Assembly: GCA_938073845.1 (NCBI GenBank)
Contig: CALJEO010000080.1
Span: 1-5,634, forward strand
Length of the DNA stretch: 5,634 bases
Origin: an uncultured archaeon
Lineage (GTDB): Archaea; Korarchaeota; Korarchaeia; Korarchaeales; Korarchaeaceae
Reading direction: 5' to 3'
In this document: in pieces, positions 5,348 to 5,634 of the stretch
Layout: the number at the start of each line of letters is the position of its first letter
How positions within the stretch are numbered: the first letter of the stretch is position 1
Notes under the pieces: generated by a model
Seen by the model: the letters and a program-made list of their open reading frames with translations, nothing else
The model's database searches: none
What the model was told of the DNA's origin: nothing
Program-made: the position numbers and the translations under genes

Positions 5348-5634
5348 TTACAGCTCATAGAGATCCACTTTAGGGGATCCCGGAGGAAGTTCCTTAACGT
5401 TATCATCTTCGACGATGCTCCTGCCTAAACTCCTAAGGGAACCTATGAAACTCACCGCATAACCGTGAGCGTCCAAAACCTCCTTGAACTGGCCGGTAGG
5501 TGAGTCCTTGGGTAGGATCACTACGATCGATCCCCTGCTGGGGACAGATAGAGGATCCAAGCCCAGGTACCGGCTTATCTCAACCAATTCAGGAGGGAAT
5601 TCCATTTGATCTCTCCATACAATGAATCCTATCC
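5348..5634 (-). CDS. AIR synthase (PurM/HypE)-superfamily protein, C-terminal end (partial)
   Basis: This is the C-terminal part of an AIR synthase-related protein; the superfamily (PurM, HypE, SelD, ThiL) contains ATP-dependent enzymes. About 95 residues are visible. The segment LGLDPLSVPSRGSIVVILPKD followed by FKEVLDAHGYAVSFIGSL fits the family's C-terminal pattern (LGLDPL-x-x-x-S-x-G-x-L-hydrophobic, then VL-x-x-x-x-x-G-x-x-A-x-x-IG). An ATG at 5605 has a weak GGAG upstream, but the frame continues without a stop to the window edge. The preceding residues, IGFIVWRDQ, fit the strand that leads into this domain. The ATG is therefore probably an internal methionine and the gene starts beyond the window. 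The end, PPGSPKVDLYEL, lacks the terminal cysteine motif that true HypE needs, so a HypE-like protein of other function is more likely. The family is inferred from pattern only. Confidence 0.65.
   Translation of the reverse strand, partial: IGFIVWRDQMEFPPELVEISRYLGLDPLSVPSRGSIVVILPKDSPTGQFKEVLDAHGYAVSFIGSLRSLGRSIVEDDNVKELPPGSPKVDLYEL

Noticed and set aside
5186..5428. 80-codon plus-strand frame with a TTG start
   Set aside because: It runs antisense over the end of the AIR synthase-like gene in codon register, uses CGC/CGG arginine codons unlike the neighbours, has weak first-position purine bias and no ribosome site.

Overview
The window looks like chromosomal DNA of a (hyper)thermophilic archaeon. 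Three things point there: an HMf-type histone gene, an ADP-forming acyl-CoA synthetase alpha subunit, and expression signals of archaeal type (a TATA/BRE box about 26 nt from a start codon with no Shine-Dalgarno, T-run terminators, GGTGA/GAGGTGA ribosome sites). The strong AGG preference for arginine and moderate GC content would suit a TACK-group organism such as Korarchaeota. That placement is a guess; no rRNA marker is present.

Positions 1-2921 (+ strand) hold the end of an operon. The C-terminal part of an ABC-2 type transporter permease is followed with zero spacing by an 837-residue secreted, membrane-anchored protein built from six tandem Ig-like (CARDB/NEW3, COG1361-type) units of about 111 residues. 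A GAGGTGA ribosome site inside the permease end decides a TTG start. The pair probably works at the cell surface, with the Ig-like protein as an accessory of the transporter.

Positions 2860-4338 (- strand) encode the alpha subunit of an NDP-forming acyl-CoA synthetase, convergent with and overlapping the surface-protein gene by 62 bp. Its best start is the ATG at 4308. No beta (ATP-grasp) subunit is in the window.

Positions 4518-4742 (- strand) encode a 74-residue archaeal histone with a leaderless-type promoter and a downstream T-run terminator that separates it from the synthetase gene.

Positions 4743-5347 form a 605-bp stretch with no confident gene. The part next to the histone is AT-rich and contains an inverted repeat. 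The part from about 4965 to 5347 has higher GC, short coding-like but interrupted frames on both strands, and a nested inverted-repeat structure. It could be gene remnants, a small ORF, or an unrecognised RNA.

Positions 5348-5634 (- strand) hold the C-terminal end of an AIR synthase (PurM/HypE)-superfamily protein whose frame stays open to the window edge. No CRISPR array, insertion sequence, tRNA or rRNA was recognised. Most of the window is ordinary archaeal housekeeping and surface-protein content; I found no clear new multi-gene system.
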